11,091 nt of DNA from Pseudomonadota bacterium. GTDB taxonomy: Bacteria; Pseudomonadota; Gammaproteobacteria; Burkholderiales; Burkholderiaceae_B. The position numbers and the translations under genes are program-made. The stretch covers positions 1 to 11,091 of the forward strand of contig JAEWEH010000206.1 of the NCBI GenBank assembly GCA_023389535.1. The letters are read 5' to 3'. Below, piece by piece: positions 10,077 through 11,091 of the stretch (position 1 is its first letter; every line of letters starts with the position of its first letter). Below the pieces are notes generated by a model, which was given only the letters and a program-made list of their open reading frames with translations, ran no database searches and had not been told where the DNA came from.

Positions 10077-10535
10077 TCAGAAATCGACCGCAACCGTGAC
10101 CGTGTCTTTGAACGTGCCGGCCTTGTTGCCAACATTGTCCACCTTGCCCTTGATGTCGAACACACGCTCCGAGCCATCGCTGGTATAGCTGCGGCCATTG
10201 ATATTGTTCCATTCCTGGTTGTCGGCGCCATACAGGCGATACGCGACGCCTGTGCCGGACGCGTCTTTCAGCTTCCAGTCGGCGCTGGTCAGCTTGATGC
10301 TGGGTGTAGCGCCATTGGTGCACTGGACCCGCATGCTGGTGGTGCCTTCGACATTGGTCGCGTTGGTGGCGCGGGTGCCCAGATCGATGTCGGCGATGGG
10401 ATTGGTGTTGAATTGGCAGCTTGCCTGTACAACCAGCTTGACTTGAAAAGTGCTGGTGACCTGAGCGGCATCCACGGAAGGAGCCAATGCCAGACCAGTC
10501 AGAGCCAGTGCTGCGGCGCTCAAAGTTGCTTTCAT
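10077..10535 (-). CDS. spore coat U domain major pilin (CsuA/B-like)
   Basis: Probable major structural subunit of the archaic pilus. It encodes 152 aa from ATG at 10535-10533, chosen over a longer upstream frame because AAGG lies eight bases upstream and the protein then begins with a proper signal peptide (MKATLSAAALALTGLALAP, cleavage near SVDA-AQV). The mature part, about 129 aa, is one SCPU domain: the N-terminal strand QVTSTFQVKLVVQASCQF would be the donor strand, Cys42 and a cysteine in MRVQCTNG probably form the conserved disulfide, and the protein ends in FKDTVTVAVDF. It is the first gene of the cluster, and the following hairpin fits a subunit needed in excess. No separate CsuA- or CsuB-like minor pilin is present. 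Confidence 0.9.
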   Translation of the reverse strand: MKATLSAAALALTGLALAPSVDAAQVTSTFQVKLVVQASCQFNTNPIADIDLGTRATNATNVEGTTSMRVQCTNGATPSIKLTSADWKLKDASGTGVAYRLYGADNQEWNNINGRSYTSDGSERVFDIKGKVDNVGNKAGTFKDTVTVAVDF

Positions 10536-10719
10536 TTTTATGACCTTACAAGCGTGCAACGCCCCTTCGAATCTAGGAAGGCAGCGGCATTGCGGACCAG
10601 GAGTGTGAATCGATGTGGCAGGCCGAATTACGGTAAGGACGCATATCCGAACATTGGCCCTAACGCTCCACAGGTAGGACCAAAGGTGCCCATTGCAGGC
10701 AACAACCACAACGGGAAAC
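10536..10719. other. pilin 5-prime leader region
   Basis: These 184 bases between the pilin start and the promoter candidate at 10720-10748 hold no gene that I can support. They would form an untranslated leader of about 178 bases. Apart from the pilin Shine-Dalgarno I see no riboswitch-like or strongly paired structure by eye. An open frame running through here in phase with the pilin lacks a credible start and is best regarded as non-coding. Confidence 0.5.
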
Positions 10720-10748
10720 ATCATATGCCAGGACGTAAATATTTACAA
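10720..10748 (-). promoter_or_regulatory. candidate sigma70 promoter of the pilus cluster
   Basis: On the minus strand TTGTAA (10748-10743, four of six to TTGACA) and TATGAT (10725-10720, five of six to TATAAT) are separated by an optimal 17 bp. Predicted start is near 10713, about 178 bases before the pilin ATG. It is the best promoter match in the 349-bp region between pilin and tRNA. It overlaps a 12-bp palindrome at 10735-10746. Confidence 0.5.
10735..10746. promoter_or_regulatory. 12-bp perfect palindrome, possible operator
   Basis: GTAAATATTTAC is a perfect dyad symmetric over 12 bases. It covers four bases of the candidate -35 hexamer and the adjoining spacer of the pilus promoter, a position where a bound dimer would compete with RNA polymerase. 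No regulator gene is present in the window, and the palindrome is not assigned to a known family. It is A+T-rich, so chance occurrence is possible. Confidence 0.35.
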
Positions 10749-10863
10749 CAAAAAAGCCTAAACCGATGGCGTAATCCAAGCGTCGTAGCGTGGCGACAAC
10801 AAACTGGAACGCGGCCATATTGGCAACAGGCGGCACCCCAATCGGAAAACCTAAAAAACGCGC

Positions 10864-10869
10864 TATAAT
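10864..10869 (+). promoter_or_regulatory. -10 box of the tRNA-Leu gene
   Basis: A consensus TATAAT lies 15 bases upstream of the mature tRNA 5-prime end within the context CGCGCTATAATT, so transcription would begin near 10876. No good -35 is seen at 16-18 bp. It points rightward, away from the divergent pilus promoter about 115 bp to the left. Confidence 0.6.
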
Positions 10870-10884
10870 TATTGGCTTGCCTAT

Positions 10885-10969
10885 GCGAACGTGGCGGAAT
10901 TGGTAGACGCACCAGATTTAGGTTCTGGCGCCGAGAGGTGTGAGAGTTCGAGTCTCTCCGTTCGCACCA
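10885..10969 (+). tRNA. tRNA-Leu, anticodon TAG
   Basis: An 85-base class II tRNA. Acceptor strands GCGAACG and CGTTCGC pair fully; the D-loop contains TTGGTAGA. The anticodon stem CCAGA/TCTGG encloses loop TTTAGGT with anticodon TAG at 10919-10921, reading CUA and probably other CUN leucine codons. A long variable arm follows, then a T-arm with GTTCGAGTC. The discriminator A and CCA (10967-10969) are encoded. A run of six T at 10973-10978 follows and may help termination. Confidence 0.97.
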
Positions 10970-11017
10970 GGGTTTTTTGCAGATATCGCCGGCTCCAGCT
11001 TCTACACTGCGGCAACC

Positions 11018-11091
11018 ATGAACCCCCGACTTAGCGCCCTGCATCCTTATCCCTTCGAAAAGCTAAGACGCCTGCTTGGCCAGGCAGGCAC
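11018..11091 (+). CDS. dapC: N-terminus of succinyldiaminopimelate aminotransferase-like protein (cut by window edge)
   Basis: Twenty-four codons from ATG at 11018 are visible before the right edge, beginning MNPRLSALHPYPFEKLRRLL. This resembles the start of the DapC-type class I/II aminotransferases of betaproteobacteria, which transfer an amino group in the succinylase branch of lysine and diaminopimelate synthesis. No strong Shine-Dalgarno is visible. The gene starts 48 bases after the tRNA-Leu on the same strand, and the two might share a transcript. The active-site region is outside the window, so the assignment rests on the N-terminal motif alone. Confidence 0.7.
   Translation, partial: MNPRLSALHPYPFEKLRRLLGQAG

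Noticed and set aside
10536..10724. N-terminal extension of the pilin to a start at 10724
   Set aside because: The extension has no ribosome binding site, would bury the signal peptide inside the protein, and its ATG overlaps the candidate -10 box.
10885..10969. tRNA-Leu as an integration site for the pilus cluster
   Set aside because: The tRNA 3-prime end faces dapC, away from the cluster, no repeat of the tRNA end is seen near 5759-5911, and there is no integrase in the window.
10721..11044. Minus-strand open frame of 107 aa across the tRNA-Leu gene, containing CERRDSNSHTSRRQNLN
   Set aside because: This is the antisense translation of the tRNA, a recurring false hypothetical protein; it also runs antisense through the dapC start.

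Overview
The window reads like a chromosomal segment of a betaproteobacterium, most likely in the order Burkholderiales and plausibly family Alcaligenaceae (Bordetella/Achromobacter/Pusillimonas relatives). This rests on recalled similarity of the Lon, ClpX, trigger factor and DapC sequences, on the moderately high G+C, and on the gene order tig-clpP-clpX-lon. No database search was possible, so the family-level placement is an inference.

Layout. All protein genes except the last run leftward on the minus strand. Positions 1-5758 hold the conserved cytosolic protein quality-control block, in transcription order tig (trigger factor), clpP, clpX and lon; lon is cut by the left edge. tig and clpP overlap by one base (TAATG). 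clpX follows clpP after about 90 bp containing a GC-rich hairpin. lon follows clpX after about 180 bp that hold a heat-shock-type promoter candidate and, unexpectedly, a terminator-like hairpin just before the lon ribosome binding site. Catalytic or binding residues are intact in the parts that can be seen: Lon Ser/Lys dyad, ClpX Cys4 zinc finger, Walker motifs, pore loop and IGF loop, ClpP Ser-His-Asp triad.

Positions 5912-10535 hold a compact four-gene chaperone-usher pilus cluster of the archaic (Csu-like, spore-coat-U) type: one secreted major pilin, a periplasmic PapD-like chaperone, an outer-membrane usher and a two-domain tip subunit. Junctions are tight: chaperone/usher and usher/tip overlap, while pilin and chaperone are separated by a 49-bp gap able to form a stable stem-loop. 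A good sigma70 promoter candidate lies about 185 bp upstream of the pilin and is overlapped by a perfect 12-bp palindrome. No clear terminator is visible between the tip gene and tig, so pilus transcripts could run into the tig-clpP-clpX block.

Positions 10864-11091, on the plus strand, carry a tRNA-Leu (anticodon TAG, CCA encoded) with a consensus -10 box, followed by the first 24 codons of a dapC-like aminotransferase (lysine/diaminopimelate synthesis).

I saw no insertion sequence, CRISPR array, integrase or phage gene, and nothing that qualifies as a wholly new system. The points most worth checking are regulatory: the palindrome on the pilus promoter, the hairpins in the pilin-chaperone gap and the lon leader, and the possible transcriptional link between pilus and proteostasis genes.
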